Assembly (NCBI GenBank): GCA_964600385.1
Contig: CAZRJC010000007.1
Span: 49,733-113,732, forward strand
Reading direction: 5' to 3'
Source of the DNA: DMER64 sp964600385
Lineage (GTDB): Bacteria > Bacteroidota > Bacteroidia > Bacteroidales > UBA932
DNA: 64,000 nucleotides
Part shown: piece by piece, positions 52,536-60,552 of the stretch
Layout: every line of letters starts with the position of its first letter
Position numbering within the stretch: the stretch's first letter is position 1
The notes under the pieces: generated by a model
The model's input: only the letters and a program-made list of their open reading frames with translations
The model's database searches: none
What the model was told of the DNA's origin: nothing
Position numbers and translations under genes: made by a program

Positions 52536-53776
52536 TCAACCGGTAAAGCCATACGTCCAATGAACAAATGTGTCAGGATACCATTTTATCATCCGTTTCA
52601 GCCAGCCGTAGGATTTAGCATACGTCCTGAGTTTGTAGCGCTTCCTCGCCCATTTGGCAAGTCGGATGTTTAGTGACCTGAACACCCATTGCAACTCTGA
52701 TATACGGTATCTCCCATAGTAATGGATCCATCCCCGTATCATCGGTGCCAATGCGGCGGCTATCTTTTGGATATCCCACGACACCCAATTTTGAATCGCC
52801 ATTTCCTGCAGCTTTCCGGTAATCTTCTTCCTGCTCTTACTACTTATGGCCGGTCTGAACCCCCAGAACTTTTCTCCGTTCGGTTTTGCACAAAGTCTGG
52901 GTTTGAAGGTGAAGCTACCTCTTTGTAAAATCTGGCGGTTCGATAACAGTAAACCGTTTTCGTCTTCTCCGGGTGGACTTCCAATGAGTACTCCACCAGT
53001 CTGACTTTTATCTTATCCAGTATGAAGTCCGACTGTTCTCTGCTTCGCGTATGGATCACGATATCGTCTGCGTATCGCTCAAAAACGATACGTGGCTGCG
53101 TTTCCTCCATCCACCGATCAAATGCTTCGTGCAGATACAAGTTGGCCAGCAGCGGGCTGATTACCCCTCCCTGTGGCGTTCCCTTGCTTCTTGCCACGAG
53201 TTCCCCCGCCTGATTACAGACGGTAGCTTTTAACCATCTCTCGCAATACAGCAATACCGATTTCTGATTCGTGTACTTCCGCAGAATTTTCATCATCTGT
53301 TCATGGTCGATGTTGTCAAAGAATCCTTTGATGTCCAGGTCCACCACATACCATCTCTCCCAACAGTTCTTTGCGCATTGGTCTACCGCATCGTGGGCAC
53401 TTCTGCCCGGACGATATCCAAATGAACTGGGATGGAACATCGGTTCTACAACCTTCTCCAGTTCTTCCCGGATTACTTGTTGCGCTACCCTGTCTAGTAT
53501 GGTGGGTATCCCCAGCATCCGGACTTTGCCATCTCCTTTGGGTATAGGCACTTCCCTGACCGGCGGCGGAAAACAACTCCCGCTGGCCAGCCGATTCCAC
53601 AAAGGATACAGGTATTTGCGCGGCTTAGCTTCTATTTCCTCAAGGCTGATATGGTCTATGCCCATGCCTTTTCCCCCTCTCTTTATATGCTTCCACGCCG
53701 ACCAAACCTGTTCTTTACTTATCGGTTGCGTCTTTGGCTTTAACTCTTCAATCATCCTTCCTTTAAGTTGTTGCAC
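52536..53776 (-). pseudogene. Group II intron reverse transcriptase/maturase, frameshifted
   Basis: The first 310 residues (53776-52844) cover the RT domain: GGKGMGIDHI, IPKGDGKVRMLGIPT, SSFGYRPGRSAHDA, DLDIKGFFDNIDH, GTPQGGVISPLLANLYLH and the catalytic YADD in RYADDIVIH. Around 52905-52920 the frame changes after a probable small deletion, and the correct continuation is in another frame (KPRLCAKPNGEKFWGFRPAIS), leading to the maturase X region (IRGWIHYYGRYRISELQWVF) and stop at 52536. No HNH endonuclease domain is present. A functional protein is therefore unlikely. Confidence 0.8.
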
Positions 53777-54431
53777 TCGTTAAAACCCATCTGGTGAAGC
53801 CCTTCGCTCCATCCCCATTACAGAGACTTCTTCGCTACTACGGCTTCATCCGCCACCACCCCATGCCTCTCTACTTTCGACCTAACGGTGTGTTCGCTTG
53901 TGTCTTTTCGATTTTCATCATAGGGTGGCTTCCACAGTTCCATAATCAAGCCTATACACAAGTCCTGCTGCCTATATGCCGAGTGTCAGCGCAGGCAGCT
54001 TGGTCCACAGGTTGCCCCTGCACTCTTCCCGGAACAGACTAAGTTATTCCGGTTTCTGACACTGTCTAAGTTAATTTCGACACCTCATCGGACAGTTCAC
54101 TCTCGTTCAGCTCTTGTGTAAACACCTGAGGTGCTTCTTTCATCACCCCTTTTCCCGGTCCGTTCAACACCTCTATCGTTAGATAAAAGCACCGCCGGGT
54201 GGTTTGGCAGATTCCCCTGTTGGCCCCTGCCGGTGGCTCGTCTTTGTTCCGGTTCCCTGTCGTTCTCTGTCGGGTAACTCAGCCAGTCCATTCGCTCGAC
54301 CTCCGCAATTATACCTTTCTTTCGATACTCTTCCTGGTCGTTAACAAAGTCCCACCATCTTGATTATAGTTCACTGCTACAGTTGTTTAGCGCATTGTGC
54401 CTGTGCGCTCTGTGGCAGCCTCTGTGCACAC

Positions 54432-56072
54432 CTAATCCCTGACACAACGGACAGAACACCCGTAGTTCTTGTAGTCGGAGAGCCAGCCAAAGTCGCCGTC
54501 ATAGGACAGTCCCAGGAACAAGGCGTAATAATCGCTCTCTAAAGAACTCCACCAGTAGCCGTAGTCGCCAATGTCGACGAAGTCATGGTCGTCAAGGAAG
54601 CCCCCCGGAAGAGCTGTAAAACCACTTTCATTAGTGGCCCCTGTGTTAGTGTCTGTCCAATGTGTTGTCCCGGTCTCTTTCATTTTGTTTCCGGCAACAG
54701 ATGCTCCTCCAAGATGATCCCTCAATGTGTTCCACTCTAACATACTGGGCAGGTGCCAGCCGTTAGGACAAATCCCCTGTACTCCGCTGGGATTGAACCA
54801 GCTGCTTGTTTCCCCATTCATGGCTGCGGGCCAGTTGTATAGCACTCCATAGGTTGTGTAGTTTGTAGTGGCCTCCATGGCACCTGATAGTGTTGGATCA
54901 CCATACTCCGGATAACCAAAGACATAATACCTTGCTTCAGTATCTGAGCCATTATACCGAAAGTGAATTGCAGGCAGGTACTTTAGGTTCTCGGCCATCC
55001 AGATTTGATCGCCGATAAGCACTAATTTATATGTATAGGAGCCAGCGGTGCCGTAACCATCAGGGTCGCGGTTGGTGTCGCTGTCGGTGAACGTGTTCAC
55101 GACAGGATTACCACCACTGTTGGTGAATTTTAAATATTGTGTTCCGTTTTCTGGGATGAGCGAGGCGTAGAAGTGATAAGCTTTACCCGTTGCTGTAGCT
55201 GCATCACGCTTTTCTTTGAAATTGCAGGATGAGATTGTTTTTTCTTCCCCATCATTATAGGTTATTCTAAGACCCAGCCACGGCCAATTTCCGGTAGCCG
55301 GCGCAAACCATCCCCAGAAATCCAATGTGTTACCGTTTGACTTTTGCAGTGTAGTTGCGGTGATTGTAAACGGCAGGGAATGGCCTGTTGCTGATGATGT
55401 CCCTCCAAAAGTATTCCCAACCGGGTCGTAGGTTGCTGCACCGCCATATTGTACTGCCTGAATGTCCGATGCAGAATAAAGCTCGGCTTTAGTGACATTA
55501 CTATAGTCACTTGTGGTACTGTTCTTCAGCTCGATATGGAAAAGAGAACCAACGTGCTCAAAGGTGATAGAGAAGTCTCCGGAGACTTCTTCATAAAATT
55601 TAAGCAGCGGCACGTCTTTTCCCCCCAAATCTGAGAGCGATGCGCTCCAGGTGCTGGCATTCGGAAGGGTGACGATGCCATTTCCATCAATTGCGGTCGC
55701 GCCATACACTCCGTAAAGCTTGAATGGTGATCCGGTTTCAGCTGGAATTGTGAGGGTAAACGATATGCTTTTTTTACCATTGTCTGCCTCTCCCACGATG
55801 ACCTCCTGCGTTCCCTTAAACACGCCATCTGATGTTGTATACACAAGAAAAATTTTGTCGCCAGTTTGCCAAGTTAGATCGACATTAGGAGGGGTAGCCT
55901 CATCATCATCTAAAGCTACACGGGTCCCGGGCATACCTGCGCTTTCTCCGGGCAGTCCGGCCGTAATGGTAATGGTGTTACCACCTGCAGCCGGATCGGT
56001 AATGCAATCCTGAATACACCCAGTCAGTAAAACCGGAAAAATCAATGCAATGAATAATATTTTCTTTTTCAT
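54432..56072 (-). CDS. Fimbrillin-like/FISUMP lipoprotein (intact copy)
   Basis: A 546-residue lipoprotein (lipobox LTGC, C19) of a fimbrillin-like N-terminal half (about 30-320: TITITAGLPGES, FKLYGVYGATAIDG, DFWGWFAPATGNWPWLGLR) and a C-terminal FISUMP domain (about 340-546: LIGDQIWMAENLKYLPA, GICPNGWHLPSMLEW, SGFTALPGGFLDD, YGYWWSS, SVRCVRD). It is the intact paralogue of the interrupted gene at 46.3-48.0 kb. Its stop codon TAG directly abuts the 5' end of a group II intron. A 54-residue peptide gene lies 18 bases upstream. It is probably surface-exposed; whether it polymerises is unknown. Confidence 0.85.
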   Translation of the reverse strand: MKKKILFIALIFPVLLTGCIQDCITDPAAGGNTITITAGLPGESAGMPGTRVALDDDEATPPNVDLTWQTGDKIFLVYTTSDGVFKGTQEVIVGEADNGKKSISFTLTIPAETGSPFKLYGVYGATAIDGNGIVTLPNASTWSASLSDLGGKDVPLLKFYEEVSGDFSITFEHVGSLFHIELKNSTTSDYSNVTKAELYSASDIQAVQYGGAATYDPVGNTFGGTSSATGHSLPFTITATTLQKSNGNTLDFWGWFAPATGNWPWLGLRITYNDGEEKTISSCNFKEKRDAATATGKAYHFYASLIPENGTQYLKFTNSGGNPVVNTFTDSDTNRDPDGYGTAGSYTYKLVLIGDQIWMAENLKYLPAIHFRYNGSDTEARYYVFGYPEYGDPTLSGAMEATTNYTTYGVLYNWPAAMNGETSSWFNPSGVQGICPNGWHLPSMLEWNTLRDHLGGASVAGNKMKETGTTHWTDTNTGATNESGFTALPGGFLDDHDFVDIGDYGYWWSSLESDYYALFLGLSYDGDFGWLSDYKNYGCSVRCVRD

Positions 56073-56090
56073 GATTTCATTTTTACTCTT

Positions 56091-56255
56091 TTACCATTCT
56101 GTCCCTCCAAAATCTCCTACGCTGCTGCTGCTACCGCCACCCAGGACGTTTTGTTCAATGGCCAGATCTTCCACCTGAAAGTCAGGAGGCATGTAAGCTG
56201 ATAATTCTTTATGTGGTGCTTTTCTTTGTGGTACTTCTTGTTCTTTTGGTTTCAT
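56091..56255 (-). CDS. Small cassette peptide, copy 2 (54 residues)
   Basis: A 54-residue frame (ATG at 56255) reads MKPKEQEVPQRKAPHKEL, the 19-residue core AYMPPDFQVEDLAIEQNVL, then GGGSSSSVGDFGGTEW and stop. It has a basic N-terminus, a Pro-rich start, a hydrophobic/acidic centre and a Gly/Ser-rich tail with a terminal Trp. The core matches copy 1 at 48031-48192, and 57 of 58 bases are identical across that block. The gene is directly upstream of the FISUMP lipoprotein, with a similar gap in both loci. I recognise no characterised family. Confidence 0.65.
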   Translation of the reverse strand: MKPKEQEVPQRKAPHKELSAYMPPDFQVEDLAIEQNVLGGGSSSSVGDFGGTEW

Positions 56256-56539
56256 AATCTTAATTTATCAGGTTAACAACATCAAAAACTCAGAGTACAT
56301 CAAACAGACTACGATCTGGAGGACAGTCATGTCAGGTTATATCTAAATTATCAAAATTGACAATCATTTCTTTAGCATGTAATACAGAACCGTCGGTATA
56401 ACAAACAGAAGTGTCGATTTTTTCGACACTACAATCTGAGAATAAGAAATCTCCGACCGCAGGGAGCAAATCCCAGTTGAATCTGGGCTTTTATTTTAGG
56501 TTGAATCTTTTCCACGCCTCACCACCTGGTCTCATACAT
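56256..56539. other. Intergenic region with small inverted repeat
   Basis: No gene seen. It contains an 8-bp perfect inverted repeat AGTGTCGA-TTTTT-TCGACACT (56411-56431) and a CCCAG/CTGGG stem at 56472-56487 followed by a T-rich tract, which may be terminators. It separates the peptide gene from the integrase fragment. Confidence 0.5.
56411..56431. repeat. 8-bp inverted repeat
   Basis: A perfect palindrome AGTGTCGA and TCGACACT with a 5-T loop. It could be a terminator or protein-binding site. Confidence 0.45.
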
Positions 56540-56815
56540 TTAGGACAATCTACCGACCTGTCCTTCCATTTTGAAGATTTCAACCTGCTCCCGATACTTC
56601 TGCATTATGGCCTGTATCCTGAAGTTTATTGAGTCTTTCTCAGGGCAGTTTCTTCTTGGCTTGTTTTTGTTAAAATCCCAATAATCAAGCTTTAAGGAGA
56701 TTTGAAGGCTTACATATTTTCTCTTTCCTTCCTTGGTTAATCTCAGCATTAGTGGCGATTCTCCACTTGACAGGGTTTTTGAGCGATAGCATACAACATC
56801 TATAATCGTGTTCAT
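56540..56815 (-). pseudogene. Tyrosine recombinase (integrase), N-terminal fragment
   Basis: A 91-residue frame matches the arm-type DNA-binding domain at the N-terminus of Bacteroidota tyrosine recombinases (VVCYRSKTLSSGESPLMLRL, KYVSLQISLKLDYWDFNKNK, AIMQKYREQVEIFKMEG). The core-binding and catalytic domains, including R...HxxR...Y, are missing; the frame stops soon after residue 85. It starts 82 bases from the right repeat and reads into the element, as integrase genes of tRNA-targeting elements do. So it is a leftover of the integrase that placed the element. Confidence 0.78.
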
Positions 56816-56838
56816 CAGCTAGTTAAGTGTTGTGTACC

Positions 56839-56859
56839 GGTTTACATATTGGTTTACAT
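56839..56859. repeat. GGTTTACAT direct repeat pair, right end
   Basis: Two copies of GGTTTACAT with a 3-base spacer (56839-56847 and 56851-56859), just upstream of the integrase fragment and matching the left-end pair. Confidence 0.6.
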
Positions 56860-56903
56860 AACACCATGTTTTGGCCCAAAAAAGAGTGTTTTTTTCAATA
56901 AAA

Positions 56904-56932
56904 AAAGCACCTACGTAATTCGTAAGTGCTTT
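56904..56932 (-). terminator. Terminator of tRNA-Asn
   Basis: A 12-bp stem of AAAGCACTTACG and CGTAGGTGCTTT followed by a T-run, 6 bases after the tRNA 3' end. Confidence 0.78.
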
Positions 56933-56938
56933 AAAGTG

Positions 56939-57015
56939 TGGCTCCTCATCAAGGACTTGAACCTTGGACCCCCTGATTAACAGTCAGGTGCTCTAACCAA
57001 CTGAGCTAATGAGGA
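56939..57015 (-). tRNA. tRNA-Asn (GTT)
   Basis: A complete 77-base tRNA with encoded CCA on the minus strand. Acceptor TCCTCAT/ATGAGGA, D stem GCTC/GAGC, anticodon stem CCTGA/TCAGG with loop CTGTTAA (anticodon GTT), and a normal T arm. It is the likely attachment site of the decayed element, with the integrase fragment on its 3' side. Confidence 0.95.
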
Positions 57016-57086
57016 ATTTTTCCCAAACGGGAGTGCAAATATAAACGGATTTTCCTGAACCAGCAAAATCTTTTCCTAAAAATGTG

Positions 57087-57094
57087 TAATTTTG
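57087..57094 (+). promoter_or_regulatory. Bacteroidota -7 promoter box (TAATTTTG)
   Basis: TAATTTTG ends 9 bases before the ATG at 57104 of the HU-domain gene. Confidence 0.5.
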
Positions 57095-57103
57095 TAAACG
57101 AAA

Positions 57104-57778
57104 ATGGAAACCTCTCAATTAGCTTCTCATTGCAAGGAATTGTTGCTAACCCGCAACCGTGTGTCGCTAGGTACGCTGGGCAGTTTTATCGCTGAAGACA
57201 TACCAGCCTCTTTTACAAGGGATTTGCATGTACTTTTGCCTCCGGGCCGACGCATTTCTTTCAAGGCCACAGAAACATGGAACGACGGACTGCTGGAAAA
57301 CGCCGTAGAATCAAAGGCAGAACTTAATGAACTGCTAGCCAGGATAACCCATGCGCTGAATAAAGAAAAATCGGTCACGCTGGAAGATTTCGGAAAATTA
57401 CGCCGAACCAAGGAAGGAGATATCTTTTTTGTCATCGATAAAAACATTACGCTCAATCCAGGCGGTTTCGGCCTCGTCCCGCTTTCTCTCAGCCCGCTGG
57501 AAACTCCGTCAAAGATCAAATGCCCCGTTACCCAGCTAAAATACGAAGAACTGCCTCAGGACGAGACACCATCAACATCCACACCTACACCCACACGACT
57601 TGCCACCTCGGCCCCTGACCCTGAAACAAAACAACGACATTTGGGCGGATTGTGGATCACGCTGGGTGTTATTCTGCTGGTGGTTATTCTTATACTTATG
57701 GTGTACATTTTCCGGGATGCTCTTCAGCCACTTTTAGAAAAAATACTCTATACCCCCGAAGAACGGTTACTGTTGTAA
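57104..57778 (+). CDS. HU-CCDC81-like domain protein with C-terminal membrane segment
   Basis: A 224-residue protein. Residues 1-110 resemble the tandem HU-CCDC81-type domains of Bacteroidota (SLGTLGSFIAE, ITHALNKEKSVTLEDFGKLRRTKEG); a Pro/Thr/Ser-rich linker follows (about 145-180), then one transmembrane segment (183-206) and a short basic tail. Related proteins often end in a SPOR domain, which this one lacks. It may tie DNA or the cell centre to the membrane, but that is inference. It converges on the maturase gene with a 31-base overlap. Confidence 0.75.
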   Translation: METSQLASHCKELLLTRNRVSLGTLGSFIAEDIPASFTRDLHVLLPPGRRISFKATETWNDGLLENAVESKAELNELLARITHALNKEKSVTLEDFGKLRRTKEGDIFFVIDKNITLNPGGFGLVPLSLSPLETPSKIKCPVTQLKYEELPQDETPSTSTPTPTRLATSAPDPETKQRHLGGLWITLGVILLVVILILMVYIFRDALQPLLEKILYTPEERLLL

Positions 57779-58950
57779 CCCATAAACCAGGCTTCGGTAT
57801 AAGCAAAAAAATGCCTGTATCCTTCACACAGCGCATTCAGACCCGGTTGGCCGTCTACAGCAGTTAAAAACCGATGCTTTGGACATTCTCCGTAACACAA
57901 TCTGTAATAAGTACAACGAAAACAGAGGTCGGGTAGCGCGTTTCTTTTTCCCATTCCAAAACGGAACAGTTTATCGGAACAGGCCATTTGCGAAAAAGGC
58001 ATGTCGGCAATATTACCTATCTTATATTCAGGATATACAAAATGGTCGCAAAGATAAACGTCCCCGTTCCATTCCATGGCAACATTATTGCCACATGTCT
58101 CACACCAGGCACAGACACCGGGCGATATGCCCAGGTAATTCGCCAGCACCGATTCAAAAAAAGTGATGAACCGGGTCCCGACATCCCGGCTACTCCACAA
58201 ATCAAATATTTCACACAGGAACTTTCCGTATTCTAGGGAGGAAACAGACCATGGGGCCATATGGGATCCGGGGGTACCGGGCGGAACAATGCCCGATTTT
58301 ATATACTCCAGAACAGGTAAGAATTGCATGTGAAAACTGCCTATGGATTTTAAGAACAGATAAATTTCTTTGCCGTATTCCTGGTTTATATGGTTGACGG
58401 TTGTCAGGGTGTTGTACTGCACACTGCCTTTATACATCAACTCAATGCCATTCAAAACTTCTTTAAACGTGCCCTGACCGCGTTTATTCCGCCTGTATGT
58501 GTCGTGGATTGCCTGTGGACCATCAATGGAAACACCCACCAGAAAATTGTTTTCCCGGAAGAAATCCACCCATTCGCGGTTAATCAATGTTCCGTTGGTC
58601 TGCAGTGAATTGCTTATCTGTTTACCCGGATTATACTTTTTCTGAAATGAAACGGCCTTTTTGAAAAAATCCAAACCGGCCAGTAAGGGTTCTCCTCCAT
58701 GCCAGCAAAAAGATATTTCATCGGCCTCAAGGTTTGCTGCAATATACTGTTCTGTAAATTTTTCGAGTAACTTTATATCCATCCGGGCCATTTGCCCTGA
58801 ATAAAATTTTTCTTTGCCCAGGTAATAGCAATACGCGCAATCCAGGTTGCACAACGCCCCTACTGGTTTGATCATCACTCCGACAATTCTTTGTCCCAGT
58901 GATTCCAGCGCATATTTGAAAGGAATCGATTCCCGGCTAAAGTTCCCCAT
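57748..58950 (-). CDS. Anaerobic sulfatase-maturating enzyme (radical SAM/SPASM)
   Basis: A 400-residue radical SAM enzyme that converts the active-site Ser or Cys of sulfatases to formylglycine. The [4Fe-4S] motif is C34-x3-C38-x2-C41 (GALCNLDCAYCYYLGKEK). The C-terminal SPASM cysteines are in CAWCETCGNN, CDHFVYPEY, CFRCTYYRLCYGECPKHR. The ATG at 58950 (MGNFSRES) is chosen; another in-frame ATG lies 7 codons upstream. It overlaps the sulfatase gene by 14 bases, so the two are co-expressed and the sulfatase is its obvious substrate. Confidence 0.9.
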   Translation of the reverse strand: MGNFSRESIPFKYALESLGQRIVGVMIKPVGALCNLDCAYCYYLGKEKFYSGQMARMDIKLLEKFTEQYIAANLEADEISFCWHGGEPLLAGLDFFKKAVSFQKKYNPGKQISNSLQTNGTLINREWVDFFRENNFLVGVSIDGPQAIHDTYRRNKRGQGTFKEVLNGIELMYKGSVQYNTLTTVNHINQEYGKEIYLFLKSIGSFHMQFLPVLEYIKSGIVPPGTPGSHMAPWSVSSLEYGKFLCEIFDLWSSRDVGTRFITFFESVLANYLGISPGVCAWCETCGNNVAMEWNGDVYLCDHFVYPEYKIGNIADMPFSQMACSDKLFRFGMGKRNALPDLCFRCTYYRLCYGECPKHRFLTAVDGQPGLNALCEGYRHFFAYTEAWFMGYNSNRSSGV

Positions 58951-60502
58951 ACTGCCGACGCAGTTTTTCAAGTTTGCTTTTCAATATCCGGGATATTAAT
59001 CCTGTACCCGGCTTGCCGTAGATATTATTCATTTCCGCCGGATCTTTCTTCAAATCGTACAATTCCCATTCATCCAGGCGGATCTTAGCCTTCTCATAGT
59101 CTTTGATTCCTCTGCGGTTACCGGCCGCTGTTCCGTCATCGTAAAACCTTATGAGCTTATAACGCCTGTCACGTATCCCATAATGTTTCCTGACCATATG
59201 TTCGGCCGGGAACTCATGATAGTGGTAATAAAGTGCATCTCTGAATTTTCCGGTTTGTTTACCCTGTAAAAGGGGCAGCATGGATATCCCGTGTATTTCT
59301 TCAGGTATCGGGGCATGGGCTATATCAAGGAATGTGGGCGCCAGATCAATGTTTTGCACCAATTGATCACAGGTTTCGCGAAGTCCCTGCGGCATTCTTA
59401 TTAAAAGGGGTGTACGGAACGACTCCTCGTACATAAATCGTTTATCAAACCATCCGTGTTCACCCATGTAGAATCCCTGGTCCGAAGTATATATTACTAT
59501 GGTGTTTTCGAGCAAACCGTTGGCTTCCAGCCAGTCAAGAACACGGCCCACATTACGGTCCACAGAATTGATACAACCAAGGTAATCGCGCATATAGCGT
59601 TGGAATTTCCATTCTGTCAATTCATTTTCCTTTAGTTGTAATGTATCGAGACCTTCCTGTATGCCCTCATAATAACCAGTCCATGCTTCACGGTCAGATT
59701 CGGTCATGCGTGCAGCCCAGTCAAATCCCATTTTCAGATCACTTTCCAATGTCATATCTGCAGCAATGGTCATTTCCTGTAACTCAGCCGCTTTCCTTCC
59801 CTTGTAATCATCATAGAAATTTGAGGGGATTGGGAATACCGTATCGTCATAAGCTCCAAGATCCTGAATATCTGGCTGCCATGGCCGGTGCGGGGCTTTG
59901 TTGTGCATCATCAGCATAAAAGGTTTTTCTCTGTCCCGGATTTCCTCCAGCCATTTAATGGTCAGATCGGCAGTGACCTGTGTGGCATAACCCTGTATGA
60001 CAGTGGTGTCCCCGTTGTCAATAAACCTTGGGGCATAATACTGACCCTGTCCTATCAGAATGTTCCAATAATCAAAACCCTGTGGTTCCGATCCCAGATG
60101 CCATTTGCCAATAATAGCAGTCTGGTAACCTGCTTTCTGCAATAATTTTGGAAACGTCAATTGATTGCCGTCAAAAATAGTCCCGTTATCCGTAAAACCA
60201 TTGGCAATGCTGTGCTTACCTGTTAGCAGGCAGGCACGTGAAGGTCCGCTCAAAGAATTGGCCACATAACTGTTTGTAAAAAGAACACCTTCCCGGGCGA
60301 TCCTGTCAATATTGGGAGTACTGTTAAGCCCGTGACCGTAAGCACTGATGGTCTGATAGGAATGATCATCGCTCATGATAAAAAGAATGTTCATGGGCTT
60401 GTTGTCGTTTTGCTTATCCTGTTTGCAGGATAATATCAACATGGGCACGAGCGTCAGACCAATGGCTGCGCCTGAAGGTATCAGCAATTGTTTGGCATTC
60501 AT
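58937..60502 (-). CDS. Ser-type sulfatase (exported or lipoprotein)
   Basis: A 521-residue arylsulfatase-family enzyme. A signal peptide with lipobox LILSC (C26) indicates a periplasmic or surface lipoprotein. The formylglycine motif is S85-G-P-S-R89 (Ser-type, so it needs an anSME-type maturase), with metal ligands in FIMSDDHSYQ, GKWHLG and IYTSDQGFYMGEHGWFDKRF. The substrate cannot be told; sulfated host or algal glycans are typical. It overlaps the maturase gene by 14 bases. Divergent from nadB. Confidence 0.9.
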   Translation of the reverse strand: MNAKQLLIPSGAAIGLTLVPMLILSCKQDKQNDNKPMNILFIMSDDHSYQTISAYGHGLNSTPNIDRIAREGVLFTNSYVANSLSGPSRACLLTGKHSIANGFTDNGTIFDGNQLTFPKLLQKAGYQTAIIGKWHLGSEPQGFDYWNILIGQGQYYAPRFIDNGDTTVIQGYATQVTADLTIKWLEEIRDREKPFMLMMHNKAPHRPWQPDIQDLGAYDDTVFPIPSNFYDDYKGRKAAELQEMTIAADMTLESDLKMGFDWAARMTESDREAWTGYYEGIQEGLDTLQLKENELTEWKFQRYMRDYLGCINSVDRNVGRVLDWLEANGLLENTIVIYTSDQGFYMGEHGWFDKRFMYEESFRTPLLIRMPQGLRETCDQLVQNIDLAPTFLDIAHAPIPEEIHGISMLPLLQGKQTGKFRDALYYHYHEFPAEHMVRKHYGIRDRRYKLIRFYDDGTAAGNRRGIKDYEKAKIRLDEWELYDLKKDPAEMNNIYGKPGTGLISRILKSKLEKLRRQYGEL

Positions 60503-60526
60503 GTCGTAAATATAAGAGAAAAAGAG

Positions 60527-60534
60527 TAATTTCG
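60527..60534 (+). promoter_or_regulatory. Near-consensus -7 promoter box (TAATTTCG) of nadBCA
   Basis: TAATTTCG matches TAnnTTTG at 7 of 8 positions and ends 18 bases before the nadB ATG at 60553. Confidence 0.4.
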
Positions 60535-60552
60535 CGACACAAAATCAAAGTG

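Larger units (their letters stand above)
52450..54431 (-). mobile_element. Group II intron
   Basis: A minus-strand group II intron of about 1980 bases. The 5' end is GTGTG at 54427-54431, directly after the TAG of the FISUMP lipoprotein gene. The 3' end is near 52450, after domain VI ending in CTACTCGAC. Domain V is clear at 52490-52523 (starts GAGCCGTATGACGGG). The intron-encoded reverse transcriptase/maturase (domain IV) is frameshifted, so mobility needs help from another copy. The exact 3' junction is uncertain by a base or two. Confidence 0.82.
51785..57018. mobile_element. Remnant of an integrative element at tRNA-Asn
   Basis: A segment of about 5.2 kb lies between two nearly identical direct repeats of about 122 bases (51785-51907 and 56897-57018). 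Each repeat holds a tRNA-Asn-like gene and its terminator. An arm-type tyrosine recombinase N-terminal fragment starts 82 bases inside the right repeat and reads inward, the usual layout for elements integrated at tRNA 3' ends. The cargo is cassette 2 and a group II intron. The integrase catalytic domain is lost, so the element cannot move itself. A tRNA duplication with independent insertions is the alternative. Confidence 0.65.
56897..57018. repeat. Right flanking direct repeat with tRNA-Asn
   Basis: Counterpart of 51785-51907, holding the intact tRNA-Asn and its terminator. Confidence 0.85.

Noticed and set aside
53794..54291. Small reading frames inside the 5' part of the group II intron
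   Set aside because: This region is structured intron RNA (domains I-III); the frames have no family similarity.
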